A stretch of 64,000 nt of DNA from Diplocloster agilis (GTDB lineage: Bacteria > Bacillota > Clostridia > Lachnospirales > Lachnospiraceae). The position numbers and the translations under genes were made by a program. The DNA is taken from NCBI RefSeq assembly GCF_019042275.1, contig NZ_JAHQCW010000016.1, positions 41,659-105,658 of the forward strand, in the 5' to 3' direction. Shown piece by piece: positions 52,386 to 61,731 of the stretch. Each line of letters begins with the position of its first letter. The first letter of the stretch is position 1. Below the pieces are notes generated by a model. That model searched no databases, had not been told where the DNA came from, and worked only from the letters and a program-made list of their open reading frames with translations.

Positions 52386-53405
52386 TCACTTTTCCAGTTG
52401 TGTCGTTCCTCTGACAATCAGGTCCGTTTGAACCGCTATTTTCGTATTGTAATCCATCGCATCCACATTTTGTATCGCATCTACGATGGCTTTGGAATAT
52501 TCTTTATAATTACACGCTATCGTGGTAATACCCGGATAAATAAACTGCGATATGTCCAGATTATCATATCCCACAATCGCGATATCCTTGGGAATACTCA
52601 TATTATTTTTATAGGCCTCGCTTAACACGCCGGTTGCGACCAGGTCATTGATACAGATGATTGCCTGCGGTAATTTATCGCATTTCAGCATTTCCTGCAT
52701 AGCGATATTCCCGCCCTCTACCGAGTAATCGCTTTCAATAATTTCCCTGCGTATGCTGATCCCGTACTTCTCCGCATTATCCAGGATCTCTTCCCGTCTT
52801 TTTATCGTAGTCCTGACATTGGAATATCCGCCCAACATCGCAACATCCCGGTAACCCATCTCCGATAAGTGTTTCAATAGTTTATTGCTGCTTTTTTGCT
52901 GCTCCTGATAGATCTGTATGCATCCCAGATTAGGCACATCCACACACGAGATAACCGGTATCTTTTTATTCACTTCCTCGATTTCAGAAAGGTATTTCTT
53001 TTTGCTCTCCACATCGTCAAGACGCCCGCCCATAAACACAATAGCCCTTACATTTGCGGAGATAAATGCGTTCAGGATATTGCTTTCCAGGCGTTTATCC
53101 GATTCTGAATTACACAGCATCAGCGTGTAACCCTGCTTTTGAGCAATGAGTTCTGTCTCGAAAAAAAGCTGCGCATAATAGGGGCTGTTAATGTGAGGAA
53201 CAATAAAGCCTACGGTATTCGATTTACTCGACTGCAAAGCTTTTGCGATCAGATTTGGCTTATAATCGTATTGCTCAATCAAATCTAAAACCTTTTTCCT
53301 CTTGTCATTATTCACTTTTCCCGTATTATTGATGATTCTGGATACCGTCGCTGTTGAAACGTTCGCCAGTTTTGCGATTTCAACAATTGTTATCTTCTCG
53401 CTCAT
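52386..53405 (-). CDS. LacI family transcriptional regulator
   Basis: A 339-residue regulator with the LacI helix-turn-helix (TIVEIAKLANVSTATVSRIIN, hinge region to about 60) and a periplasmic-binding-like effector domain (NTVGFIVPHINSPYYAQLFFETEL, AIVGYDNLDISQFIYPGITTI). It lies nine bases after a permease gene within the CUT1 operon. A perfect palindrome TGTAAACGTTTACA at the promoter of this operon (56704-56717) is a typical LacI-family site, so I infer autoregulation and repression of the importer and, divergently, of the galactanase gene. Confidence 0.95.
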   Translation of the reverse strand: MSEKITIVEIAKLANVSTATVSRIINNTGKVNNDKRKKVLDLIEQYDYKPNLIAKALQSSKSNTVGFIVPHINSPYYAQLFFETELIAQKQGYTLMLCNSESDKRLESNILNAFISANVRAIVFMGGRLDDVESKKKYLSEIEEVNKKIPVISCVDVPNLGCIQIYQEQQKSSNKLLKHLSEMGYRDVAMLGGYSNVRTTIKRREEILDNAEKYGISIRREIIESDYSVEGGNIAMQEMLKCDKLPQAIICINDLVATGVLSEAYKNNMSIPKDIAIVGYDNLDISQFIYPGITTIACNYKEYSKAIVDAIQNVDAMDYNTKIAVQTDLIVRGTTQLEK

Positions 53406-53414
53406 GAAAATATC

Positions 53415-54257
53415 TTATCCTTTCAATCCACTGTTCACTATGCCTTTAATAAAATATTTCTGGAAACATACGTATAGTATAATAATCGGCAATACCGTAA
53501 GCAAGGACATGGCCATAACCGGACCCTGGTCGAGCGCGTCTTTGTATCCGCTAATGGATGAATTTAAAAATACCAGGCCGACCGCCAATGTGTATTTCGA
53601 CTGGTCATTTAAGAATATGACAGGCCCAAAGTAATCGTTCCACGTCCAAACAAACATAAAAATGCCGGCTACAAACAAAATTGCTTTTGAATTGGGCATA
53701 ACTATTTTAAACAAAATATTTAATTCACTGCATCCATCTATTCTCGACGCCTCCTCTATTTCTTTTGGAAAGGTTTTAAAGAACTGATGTAATAAAAATA
53801 TGCTAAAAGCGCTTCCCGCCAGCATATTTGGCAATACCAACGGTACAATCGTATTGATCAGCTTCAATTTTGCGTAAATATTATACAAAGGTATAATCGT
53901 TACAAAATACGGCACCATCATGGTGGACATCAGTAACGCAAACCAAAAGCCCTTCAGACGGGCGTCATATTTCGCAAACCCGTAAGCGACCAGGGTTGTA
54001 CTGATCAATGTGCCGACGATATTTAACAACGTTATTATACTACTATTTTTAAAATATGTAAAAAAATCACTGTTTTTAAAAATATATTCAAATGACCGAA
54101 GCGTAGCAGGTGACGGAATTAATTCCGGCGGATATTTTACTATTTGCTCCGTACTCATCAAAGAGGTAGCCAACATCCAGACAAATGGCAGCAAAAATAT
54201 CGCCCCTAAAACAGCGCATATTAAAATCCAAATTACAAATCTACTCTTTTTTAACAT
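53415..54257 (-). CDS. CUT1 carbohydrate ABC transporter permease, MalG type
   Basis: A 280-residue six-helix permease with the MalG features: LLPFVWMLATSLM near the start, MVPYFVTIIPLYNIYAKL, and the EAA loop EIEEASRIDGCSELNILFKIVMPNSKAIL in outline. It ends with KYFIKGIVNSGLKG, the usual end of the family. It is 22 bases after its MalF partner and forms with it the channel for an oligosaccharide. Confidence 0.95.
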   Translation of the reverse strand: MLKKSRFVIWILICAVLGAIFLLPFVWMLATSLMSTEQIVKYPPELIPSPATLRSFEYIFKNSDFFTYFKNSSIITLLNIVGTLISTTLVAYGFAKYDARLKGFWFALLMSTMMVPYFVTIIPLYNIYAKLKLINTIVPLVLPNMLAGSAFSIFLLHQFFKTFPKEIEEASRIDGCSELNILFKIVMPNSKAILFVAGIFMFVWTWNDYFGPVIFLNDQSKYTLAVGLVFLNSSISGYKDALDQGPVMAMSLLTVLPIIILYVCFQKYFIKGIVNSGLKG

Positions 54258-54279
54258 AAGTAACGAACTCCCTCCTTTC

Positions 54280-55158
54280 CTAATCTTCGTAATTCATACG
54301 TTTTTCCAACGATTTTAATATAAACATACTGATGAATAATATAATCAAAAACATAATCCAGGCAAGAGATGCGGCGTATCCGAACCGGCCAAAGCTAAAG
54401 CCGCTGTCATAGATATACATTCCATACATATAAGTTTTTTTGAACGGTCCCCCTCCTGTCATAATCAAAGGCTGCACAAATATCTGAAAAGCGTTTATGA
54501 TTCCCATAACCAGATTGAACACGAATACATTCGAAATTAAGGGCAGCGTTATTTTAAAGAAACATTTCATGCCGCCTGCTCCGTCAATTTTAGCGGCCTC
54601 ATAATAGGAGACGGGTATCTGCTTAATACCCGCCAAAAATATCAGCATCTGGGAACCGCAGAATATCAAATTAACCAACACAAGCGCAGTCATAGCCCAC
54701 TTTGAATCAGTTAACCAATTGGGTCCCTGTATTCCGAAAAACGATAAAATATAATTGAGCAGACCGCCCTCCCCTTTCAGCAAAAACTTTGCCACAGTAA
54801 ATACCGCAGCTCCTGCCGCTATAGACGGAAAATAGAAAACAATCTGGAAGAAATTACTTACTTTCGATTCTTTGGAAAGCAGAAATGCTATGATTAAAGC
54901 CAGCGTCAAACTTGTCGGCACTGCTATGATTGCGTATTGAAAAGAATTGATCAGACTTTTTATAAATAAATCATCATGGAATAAGATGTCCGTATAATTA
55001 CGCAGGCCTATAAATTTCGGCGCCGCGCTTCCGCTGTATTGTGTCAGTGACAAATATAAAGAATAGATTAACGGTATAAAAGTCAATAGAAAAAACCCCA
55101 CTAACCAGGGGGAAATAAACATATAAAAATATCTTGCTTCTTTTCTTTTAGATTTCAT
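54280..55158 (-). CDS. CUT1 carbohydrate ABC transporter permease, MalF/UgpA type
   Basis: A 292-residue six-helix permease with YMFISPWLVGFFLLTFIPLIYSLYLSLTQY in outline, and the EAA loop YYEAAKIDGAGGMKCFFKITLPLI. I start it at ATG 55158 (GGGATGG seven bases ahead), where a basic MKSKRKEARYF leader precedes the first helix; 55179 has no such site. It stands about 150 bases after the binding-protein gene; an inverted pair GAAGCTGC/GCAGCTTC near 55256-55282 lies in that gap. Confidence 0.94.
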   Translation of the reverse strand: MKSKRKEARYFYMFISPWLVGFFLLTFIPLIYSLYLSLTQYSGSAAPKFIGLRNYTDILFHDDLFIKSLINSFQYAIIAVPTSLTLALIIAFLLSKESKVSNFFQIVFYFPSIAAGAAVFTVAKFLLKGEGGLLNYILSFFGIQGPNWLTDSKWAMTALVLVNLIFCGSQMLIFLAGIKQIPVSYYEAAKIDGAGGMKCFFKITLPLISNVFVFNLVMGIINAFQIFVQPLIMTGGGPFKKTYMYGMYIYDSGFSFGRFGYAASLAWIMFLIILFISMFILKSLEKRMNYED

Positions 55159-55310
55159 ATTTAACCATCCCAGTATCATAATGGTGCAGCCGAAAAAGAC
55201 TGCTCAGTTAATAAATTTCCAAATCAGCCGCAGCGGCTCACAGGCCAGGGATTTCAGAAGCTGCAGCCATCGCCGCAGCTTCCCCTCCCGGCCGGATCAG
55301 CAAAATCAGA

Positions 55311-56663
55311 TTATTCTTCTTTCATCCGGTCTAATTTTAATTGACCCTTCGTCTGTATATTTTCTAATGTAGTATCTATATCCTGCTCCCCTGCAAACAG
55401 TAGTTCTAATTCATATTTAATAATTTCATCCTGTATTTCATTGAGAACCACGCCGTCTACCGCATAATCAAGCGCATCGTAAAATACTTCTTTGTTAAAC
55501 GGCTTCCAGCCCTCCGGTATGGTATTCATAAATTCACTGTCCTCACTGATCGATTTCAGAGCGGGTAAACCAATGAGTTCCATTTCGCTCTGTACCTTAT
55601 TCTGTGCGGACATATAACTTATGTATTCCCAGCATTCGTCTTTATATGGCGTATCCGCCGACATACCGATTGCGGTTGTCCACAGCGGAGATCTCCACTG
55701 ACCATAGGTTGGATTCGAAGGAAACGTTACGATATCCCATTCAAAATTATCACCGATTGCCTGGTTAAAGCTTGCCATATCCCAGGAAGCCCCTATTGTC
55801 ATCGCAAATTTGCCGTTTTCGAATGTTCCGCCAACATCTGCGGCCATGGTCGGCGTCGGCGATACTTTATGTACCTGGTATAAGTCCGTGATAAACTGGA
55901 CGCCATCTCTGAATCCCTGGGTATCCGCCGTCATCGTGCCGGTTTCCCACTCCCAGGCTTTGTAGCCGTCATATAAGTTTCTGGCCAGTGAATACGCCCA
56001 CCAGGATGAAAAATCTGCTCCCCAAACCTTGTCATCGCCCTCGCCTTTTGTCAGAGCTTTCGCAGCCGCTAAAAACTCTTCCTCAGTCCAATCATTTGTG
56101 GGAAGAGGAATGTTATTTTCCTCGAACATGGTCTTGTTGTAGATAATGAACCCGGAATTAAAGGAAGTCGGCGCCGCATAGACGCTTCCGTTATAGGACA
56201 ATCCGGACATTAAGGTGTCCACCCAGGCGTCCTGTAATCCATCTCTTTCGATGTAAGAATCCAATGGAGCCAGTAAACCATCCTTAAAATATTCCCCTCC
56301 GAAGTCCCCGGCGATCTGTACCAGGTCGGCTAAGGTGCCCGATGATATCTGTACCGTTAATTTTTCATGGAAACCTTCCGGAATCGCTTCCAGATTCACA
56401 TGGATTTTATCATTTTCCGCGTTGAATTCCTCGGTCCACTGTGTTTTTTTATCAATTTCCTCCTGATTTCCCCATAACAAAAATCTTAATTCTACTTTTT
56501 CACTCCCCGAATCGGCAGCGGTCGCACTGCTGTCTTTTTCCTCTGTCTTACTATCCGCAGTATTTGTTTCTTTTGCTTGATCTGCTGATGAGCCACACGC
56601 CGATAACGCGATCATCATGGCTGCTGCGATCATAAACACCTTCATTTTCTTAAAACGCGACAT
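55311..56663 (-). CDS. CUT1 sugar-binding lipoprotein (SBP_bac_1)
   Basis: A 450-residue lipoprotein: MSRFKKMKVF..., lipobox LSAC with Cys23, a short Ser/Asp/Lys-rich linker, then a maltose-binding-protein-like fold (VELRFLLWGNQEEIDKKTQWTEEF, LADLVQIAGDFGGEYFKDGLLAPL in outline, and many Trp/Tyr in the binding part). ATG 56663 was chosen because GGAGG lies eight bases ahead. Its promoter and LacI-type operator are at 56704-56745. The operon has no ATPase, so it must borrow an MsmK-like one from elsewhere. Confidence 0.94.
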   Translation of the reverse strand: MSRFKKMKVFMIAAAMMIALSACGSSADQAKETNTADSKTEEKDSSATAADSGSEKVELRFLLWGNQEEIDKKTQWTEEFNAENDKIHVNLEAIPEGFHEKLTVQISSGTLADLVQIAGDFGGEYFKDGLLAPLDSYIERDGLQDAWVDTLMSGLSYNGSVYAAPTSFNSGFIIYNKTMFEENNIPLPTNDWTEEEFLAAAKALTKGEGDDKVWGADFSSWWAYSLARNLYDGYKAWEWETGTMTADTQGFRDGVQFITDLYQVHKVSPTPTMAADVGGTFENGKFAMTIGASWDMASFNQAIGDNFEWDIVTFPSNPTYGQWRSPLWTTAIGMSADTPYKDECWEYISYMSAQNKVQSEMELIGLPALKSISEDSEFMNTIPEGWKPFNKEVFYDALDYAVDGVVLNEIQDEIIKYELELLFAGEQDIDTTLENIQTKGQLKLDRMKEE

Positions 56664-56703
56664 TGACATAACCTCCATTGTATAGTATAATTTTACCAGG
56701 ATT

Positions 56704-56745
56704 TGTAAACGTTTACATTGTAGCATAGATATTTTCAGGTGTCAA
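56704..56745 (-). promoter_or_regulatory. Near-consensus promoter and LacI-type operator of the CUT1 operon
   Basis: On the minus strand TTGACA (56745-56740), spacer of 17, TACAAT (56722-56717), directly joined to the perfect 14-bp palindrome TGTAAACGTTTACA (56717-56704). A repressor there would block the polymerase. The palindrome also lies about 80 bases before the GH30 gene on the plus strand and could serve both. Confidence 0.85.
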
Positions 56746-56794
56746 TAAGTGTTGTCAGAATGTACGTAATGTATAAAAAAAGGAGGGTTATATT

Positions 56795-58690
56795 GTGCAT
56801 AGTGTTAAAAAAGGGTTATGTTTCTTCCTTATAATGGTTTTGTTATCTGCAACAATGGTTTCCAGTGTATCCGCCAGTTCCGGTGCAGCACAAAACACCG
56901 TCACGGTTAGTCCTGAGATTGAATTTCAAACCTTTAAAGGCTGGGGAACTTCTCTGTCCTGGTGGGGGAATGCCATCGGCGGATGGCAGGATACCGCAAA
57001 ACAAAGTGAAATACTGGATCTCATCTTTGATGATACCGCCGGATTAGGATTCAATGTGGCAAGGTACAATATTGGCGGCGGCGATGATCCAACGCATACC
57101 CATATGAGAAACGGCGCTAATCTGGAAGGTTATCAGCCTGAACCCGGAGTATGGGATTATAACGCGGATGAAACCCAGCGCTACGTATTAAATGAAGCAA
57201 TTGCACGCGGCGTCAACATTGTCGAAGGTTTTGCAAAAACACCGCCTCATTGGATGACCTATAGCGGATGCTCCGCGGGAAATGTGGATGGAGCCAGTAA
57301 TTTAAAGCCTGAATACTATGATGACTTCGCAGACTATTTAGCGGAGGTGTACCTTTTATTTAAGAATACCTATAATATCACCTTCGACTCTATTTCCCCA
57401 ATCAATGAGCCAAACGGGCCCTGGTGGGAAATTAATAACAGGCAGGAAGGCTGCCACTATACACAGCAGGAACAGAATGACTTTTTTAAAGTATTAGCGG
57501 AAACCTTCGATGCAAAGGGATTATCCAATGTGACTCTTGCCGGGCCGGAGGGTTTTGAATTCAACTCTACATTGTCCTCGTGGAATTCCTATGACAGCGC
57601 CGCGAAATCCAGCATTGATAAGATCAATACCCATTCCTACTACGGTACCGAACGTTTATTTCTCAATACCATCGCATTATGCAATGAGAAACGTATCTCA
57701 CAATCGGAATACGGCGTCGGTGTGGGCGACCACGACCATAACGCAATTGAAAGCGCTTTGGAACTGGCGCATAAAATCCGGGATGACGTCAGGGAAATGC
57801 AGGCCGAGACTTGGGTGTACTGGCAGGCGGTTGAAGAAGAATTTAATGTGAACAATTGGGGCTTTATCCACGCAAACTTCGAGGGCGAAGAGAATTATGA
57901 AATAACAAAACAATATTATGGAATGGCGAACTATTCCAAATTTATCAGACCCGATTCCACGATAATCGGTGCGAATGACTCTAATATGCTTGCCGCATTA
58001 AATAAAAATACAAATGAACTGACGCTGGTGGTCATTAATGATACGAATTCCCAAAACAGTTACGCGATTGATTTATCCAAGTTTTCAACGATGGGCAACA
58101 GCGCGAAAGCATATCGGACTTCCCATACCGAAAATCTGGTACAGCTGGATAACATCGCCGTTCAGAACAATCTGTTACAGATTAGCACTGCCCCTAAATC
58201 TATTACGACATATGTAATCGACAACGCTGCTGCAGCTACCACACCTGCTTTTGACAGAAATGCGGCCTATAAAATTGTTAACAAAAGCGATAATACGAAA
58301 GTAATCGATGTAGAGAACTCCTCGCCTGATAATAGTGCCAATATTATTATTATGGATAAGGACAACAGCAGCATCAGCCAAGGGTGGAAATTCATTGCCA
58401 ATGATAACGGCGAATACTACATCGCCAATACCAATGCAGCAAAAATGCTGGATGTCCCCGGAGCGTCGACCGCTAATAGTACAAGCATGAAGTTATGGCA
58501 GCCGAATGGAGATAAAAATCAGCTTTGGCAAGTTATTGACTTGAACAATGGATATTTTAGTATTGTTAACAAAAACAGCAACAAGGCATTGGGGGTCAAA
58601 AATGGCGATATGACGAATGGCAATAATATTGACCAATATGATTATCATGCTTATGACAACCAGCAGTGGAAATTTGAAGTGATCAATTAG
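56795..58690 (+). CDS. Secreted GH30 endo-beta-1,6-galactanase-like enzyme with ricin-type lectin domain
   Basis: A 631-residue protein with a Sec signal (VKKGLCFFLIMVLLSATMVSSVSAS). The GH30 part (about 30-470) shows FQTFKGWGTSLSWWGNAIGGW, FNVARYNIGGGDD, acid/base Glu205 in SPINEPNGPWW and nucleophile Glu305 in SQSEYGVG, features I associate with subfamily 5, the endo-beta-1,6-galactanases. From about 485 to the end are three ricin-B repeats (each with a Q-x-W-like WKF/LWQV end: GWKF, QLWQV, QQWKF), a CBM13-type module that would bind galactose-rich glycans. The start is GTG 56795 with AGGAGG eight bases ahead. It is divergent from the CUT1 operon and probably under the LacI site. Confidence 0.9.
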   Translation: MHSVKKGLCFFLIMVLLSATMVSSVSASSGAAQNTVTVSPEIEFQTFKGWGTSLSWWGNAIGGWQDTAKQSEILDLIFDDTAGLGFNVARYNIGGGDDPTHTHMRNGANLEGYQPEPGVWDYNADETQRYVLNEAIARGVNIVEGFAKTPPHWMTYSGCSAGNVDGASNLKPEYYDDFADYLAEVYLLFKNTYNITFDSISPINEPNGPWWEINNRQEGCHYTQQEQNDFFKVLAETFDAKGLSNVTLAGPEGFEFNSTLSSWNSYDSAAKSSIDKINTHSYYGTERLFLNTIALCNEKRISQSEYGVGVGDHDHNAIESALELAHKIRDDVREMQAETWVYWQAVEEEFNVNNWGFIHANFEGEENYEITKQYYGMANYSKFIRPDSTIIGANDSNMLAALNKNTNELTLVVINDTNSQNSYAIDLSKFSTMGNSAKAYRTSHTENLVQLDNIAVQNNLLQISTAPKSITTYVIDNAAAATTPAFDRNAAYKIVNKSDNTKVIDVENSSPDNSANIIIMDKDNSSISQGWKFIANDNGEYYIANTNAAKMLDVPGASTANSTSMKLWQPNGDKNQLWQVIDLNNGYFSIVNKNSNKALGVKNGDMTNGNNIDQYDYHAYDNQQWKFEVIN

Positions 58691-58723
58691 TGTAAATAAA
58701 AGTTAGTTTCAGCGGGTGATTTT

Positions 58724-59659
58724 ATGTGCAACGAAGACAACAATAGAAGAACGGTTACCGTTACTTCCAACAACCAGGCAATTTTTCCTTATGGTACGTA
58801 TGGTTTTCCCTGTGAGCTTTATCATGATAATATCGATGAATTTACGAATCACGTTGTGGATTGGCATTGGCAGCTTGAATTGGAATTCGGCGTCGTTCAA
58901 AAAGGTTCCCTTGAACTGACGGTGCAGAAAGATGTTATCACGGTACACGAAAACGAAGGGTATATTATTTTTCCAAATAAACTCCATAAGGTTCAAAAAA
59001 ATGGGGATCAATGCGGGATATACAAAACGGTTATTTTAAGCCCGCAATTGATTTATGGAGACAACAAATCCATATTGTTTCACAAATATTATCTCGCTGT
59101 TATAGAGGCGGTATCAAATGGATATATCATCTTAAACCGGGATACGTTATCCGGGAAAAGTATTATGGAGGAACTTGATGCCGTTATCCAACTGTTCTCC
59201 CGCCCCTCGCATACATATGAATTAGATATACATCAGCATTTTGTTCATATATGGGCGAACCTTTACGACCGTGTGCAGGATAACCACAATTGCAATGCAA
59301 GATATTCTACAAAAGATGAAGATCTCACCAATAAAATATTATTGTTTATACATACGAATTACAAATATGATATTTCCTTGTGTGATATCGCAAAAAGCGC
59401 CAGCATCAGCAAGTCCGAATGCAGCAGACTTTTTCAGCGTGCCCTGTCCTGCACACCGTTTGAATATCTGACCAATTACAGGCTTTCCAAAAGTCAGGAA
59501 TATTTGAGTAATGAATCCTACTCGATCACGAATATAGCGGGATTGGTTGGATTTAACAGTGCGAATTATTACACAACCGTTTTCAGAAAAAATCTTGGTT
59601 ATACTCCAAGCCACTACAAAAAGCTGTTAAGGCAGTCTTTTAAAAAATGTAAAGCATAA
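58724..59659 (+). CDS. AraC family regulator with N-terminal cupin domain
   Basis: A 311-residue regulator. The N-terminal ~130 residues form a sugar-sensing cupin (HWQLELEFGVVQKGSLELTVQ, GYIIFPNKLHKVQ); the last ~100 residues are an AraC double helix-turn-helix (YDISLCDIAKSASISKSECSRLFQRAL and NIAGLVGFNSANYYTTVFRKNLGYTPSHYK, in outline). It stands 33 bases after the galactanase gene and may be cotranscribed with it. It would be a local activator that adds to LacI control. Its ribosome site is weak (GGGTG). Confidence 0.93.
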   Translation: MCNEDNNRRTVTVTSNNQAIFPYGTYGFPCELYHDNIDEFTNHVVDWHWQLELEFGVVQKGSLELTVQKDVITVHENEGYIIFPNKLHKVQKNGDQCGIYKTVILSPQLIYGDNKSILFHKYYLAVIEAVSNGYIILNRDTLSGKSIMEELDAVIQLFSRPSHTYELDIHQHFVHIWANLYDRVQDNHNCNARYSTKDEDLTNKILLFIHTNYKYDISLCDIAKSASISKSECSRLFQRALSCTPFEYLTNYRLSKSQEYLSNESYSITNIAGLVGFNSANYYTTVFRKNLGYTPSHYKKLLRQSFKKCKA

Positions 59660-59716
59660 AAATGGAGCGTTGCTAGGTAGATGAGTAATCATCTATGGGG
59701 CAGCGCTCCATTTTTC
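59658..59716 (+). terminator. Terminator after the AraC-type gene
   Basis: AATGGAGCG pairs with CGCTCCATT, followed by TTT; an inner stem AGATGA-gtaa-TCATCT lies in the loop. Confidence 0.8.
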
Positions 59717-59729
59717 TGTTATTTCAATT

Positions 59730-59782
59730 CCACTTAGCGGTAGCCAGTACAAGCCCTCCGCGCTCCCGGGGTGCCTCTTCAT
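59730..59782. repeat. Partial copy of an inner arm of the 14.2-14.6 kb foldback element
   Basis: ATTCCACTTAGCGGTAGCCAG and TACAAGCCCTCCGCGCTCCC correspond to 14498-14540 of the foldback element with a few changes; the outer arms are absent. Confidence 0.7.
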
Positions 59783-61516
59783 TTAAGGTGTTTCATAAAA
59801 CCGGATGGCGTCGGATACGATTCCTTCTGTTTCGAATATCACTAAAGTATTCCGCCCTTTTTTCAAAAGCGGGGCGGGCACATAGAGCCTCTTTTGCGGC
59901 CCGATCTCCCAGAACCTCCCTATATTGAAGTTATTTACAAACACAACGCCTTTTCCCCAGCCTTCTGTATCCAGAAACGTATCAGCCGGTTCTTCCACTT
60001 CAAATTGGCATTCATAAAAACCGGGCCGGCCCGCTTTGGCGCAAACAGAATAGTCCACATTTGTTATATCTTCCAGCGGCAGCGGATAAATCGTCCATCC
60101 AAAATGCAGGCGGTCGTTTAGCTGTACGCCCCCATCTATTCCTTTTCTTTGTTCTTCCATAATCGGTGTAAAATTAACACGTCCCATATTTTCCATCAAA
60201 ATATCTAATTTCCCAGCGGAGCACACCGCATTCTCCAACTCGTGCCCGGACAGGAGTTCTCTGTCATAGAGTGTCAGGACAGGCTTTCCATCTAAAAATA
60301 TATTCGCTCTGTCATTCGCTTTCCACAAACGTATTTTTTCCAAACGTTTTAATTCCGGCAGATTACTTTCATATAAAATATAACCATATCCCTGATCCAA
60401 CTTTTCCATACATACCGGATAAAGCGATTCTACCGGTTCGGACAAATTCTCCAGGTTATGGAACAAATCAGCGGTTCTGGTAACCTCAAAGGCCCCATAC
60501 GCCTTTCTTTTTATGCTGCAGCTTAAGTCAACCTCCGGCAAATCCTGATATTTGCCGATGATCTTTTGAAACTCCTTATATTTGGGGGTTATTTGTCCAT
60601 CCTCCGTCAGCAGCGCATCGTAATCATAAGAAGTCACATCCGGTTCCAGGTTTTCATAATAATTTGACCCATTCATGAAACCAAAATTTGTGCCGCCTTC
60701 AAACATATAGATATTGACATGTCCTTCGGAAAGAAGATCATCTAAATCCTTCAGATGTCCGTCCAGATCGCCGGTATTATGCTCTCCGCCCCAATAATCA
60801 AACCAGCCGACCCAAAATTCCATACACATCAATGGCTTATTTCCTATTTTTTTCCTCATGACTTCAAACTGGGCCCGGCCTTTCGAGCCAAAGTTTCCGG
60901 TCGGAAGAGCGCCTTCTGCTTTTCCGTATTCAATGGCCTCCCCCCAGGGACCATCCGCGGTTACAAGGGGTACTTCGCAGCCGTTTTCGATCATCAGATC
61001 CTTCACGAATTCCATATAGGCCGAATCATCCCCATAATAGCCGTATTCATTCTCTATCTGCATGAAGATGACCGGACCGCCCTTGGTGATCTGTAGCGGG
61101 GCGATCACTTCAAATAATACCTTGTAATATTCCCGGAGGTGTTGGATATACGGTTCATACATACACCTAAGTTTCATCCCGTCTTCCTTCAGAAGCCAAT
61201 AGGGCAGCCCTCCGAATTCCCATTCCCCGCAAATATAAGGCGAAGGCCTTAGTATTACCATAAGGCCCAGCTCCTGCGCGATTTTCACATATCCGGCCAC
61301 ATCCAGCATTCCGCTGAAATCAAAGGCTCCTTTATGCTTTTCGTGAAGGTTCCAGGGGATATAGGTCTCCACTGTATTGCAGCCCAATGCCTTTAATTTT
61401 TCGAGCCGGTCACGCCAATACTCCGGCAGAATTCGAAAATAATGCATGCCTCCTGAAATAATTTTTATCCGCTTATCATCCAAATAAAAATCATCCTTTA
61501 TTTCAAACTTATTCAT
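59783..61516 (-). CDS. Beta-galactosidase, glycoside hydrolase family 35
   Basis: A 577-residue cytosolic GH35 enzyme: IISGGMHYFRILPEYWRDRLEKLKALG, NTVETYIPWNLHE, RPSPYICGEWEFGGLPYWLL (in outline), acid/base Glu157 in QIENEYG and nucleophile Glu233 in MCMEFWVGWFD. The C-terminal third is two beta-sandwich (jelly-roll) domains ending near VFVNNFNIGRFWEIGP. It probably trims beta-galactose from oligomers delivered by the CUT1 importer. It is convergent with the AraC-type gene. TCACTAGTGA, a 10-bp palindrome at 61546-61555 just before the start, may be an operator. Confidence 0.95.
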   Translation of the reverse strand: MNKFEIKDDFYLDDKRIKIISGGMHYFRILPEYWRDRLEKLKALGCNTVETYIPWNLHEKHKGAFDFSGMLDVAGYVKIAQELGLMVILRPSPYICGEWEFGGLPYWLLKEDGMKLRCMYEPYIQHLREYYKVLFEVIAPLQITKGGPVIFMQIENEYGYYGDDSAYMEFVKDLMIENGCEVPLVTADGPWGEAIEYGKAEGALPTGNFGSKGRAQFEVMRKKIGNKPLMCMEFWVGWFDYWGGEHNTGDLDGHLKDLDDLLSEGHVNIYMFEGGTNFGFMNGSNYYENLEPDVTSYDYDALLTEDGQITPKYKEFQKIIGKYQDLPEVDLSCSIKRKAYGAFEVTRTADLFHNLENLSEPVESLYPVCMEKLDQGYGYILYESNLPELKRLEKIRLWKANDRANIFLDGKPVLTLYDRELLSGHELENAVCSAGKLDILMENMGRVNFTPIMEEQRKGIDGGVQLNDRLHFGWTIYPLPLEDITNVDYSVCAKAGRPGFYECQFEVEEPADTFLDTEGWGKGVVFVNNFNIGRFWEIGPQKRLYVPAPLLKKGRNTLVIFETEGIVSDAIRFYETP

Positions 61517-61545
61517 AATTCTGTCCTTTCGCGTCTTTCATCTAG

Positions 61546-61555
61546 TCACTAGTGA
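61546..61555. promoter_or_regulatory. Candidate operator palindrome TCACTAGTGA before the GH35 gene
   Basis: A perfect 10-bp palindrome 30 bases before the start codon, next to AT-rich promoter-like DNA. The binding protein is unknown and such a short palindrome may be chance. Confidence 0.3.
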
Positions 61556-61682
61556 AGTTAGTAAACTGCATACTCTTAATTCTTGATTATATCAGTGTGT
61601 TTGTAAAATTACTTTAAATTTATTATCTAATTGTTTAACTATATTCCCAAAATACACTGACACTGTAAAAGAGCAAAAGGAG

Positions 61683-61727
61683 GCAAAAGGGGACATGTCC
61701 AAACGGTTTGGACATGTCCCCTTTTGC
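61683..61727. repeat. GGGGACATGTCC palindrome, perfect copy 2 (probable terminator)
   Basis: Identical in the palindrome to the copy at 50561-50607, with shared flanks (GCAAAAGG before, CTCAGTTAA after). It lies just after the stop of the minus-strand YaaA gene. Confidence 0.85.
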
Positions 61728-61731
61728 TCAG

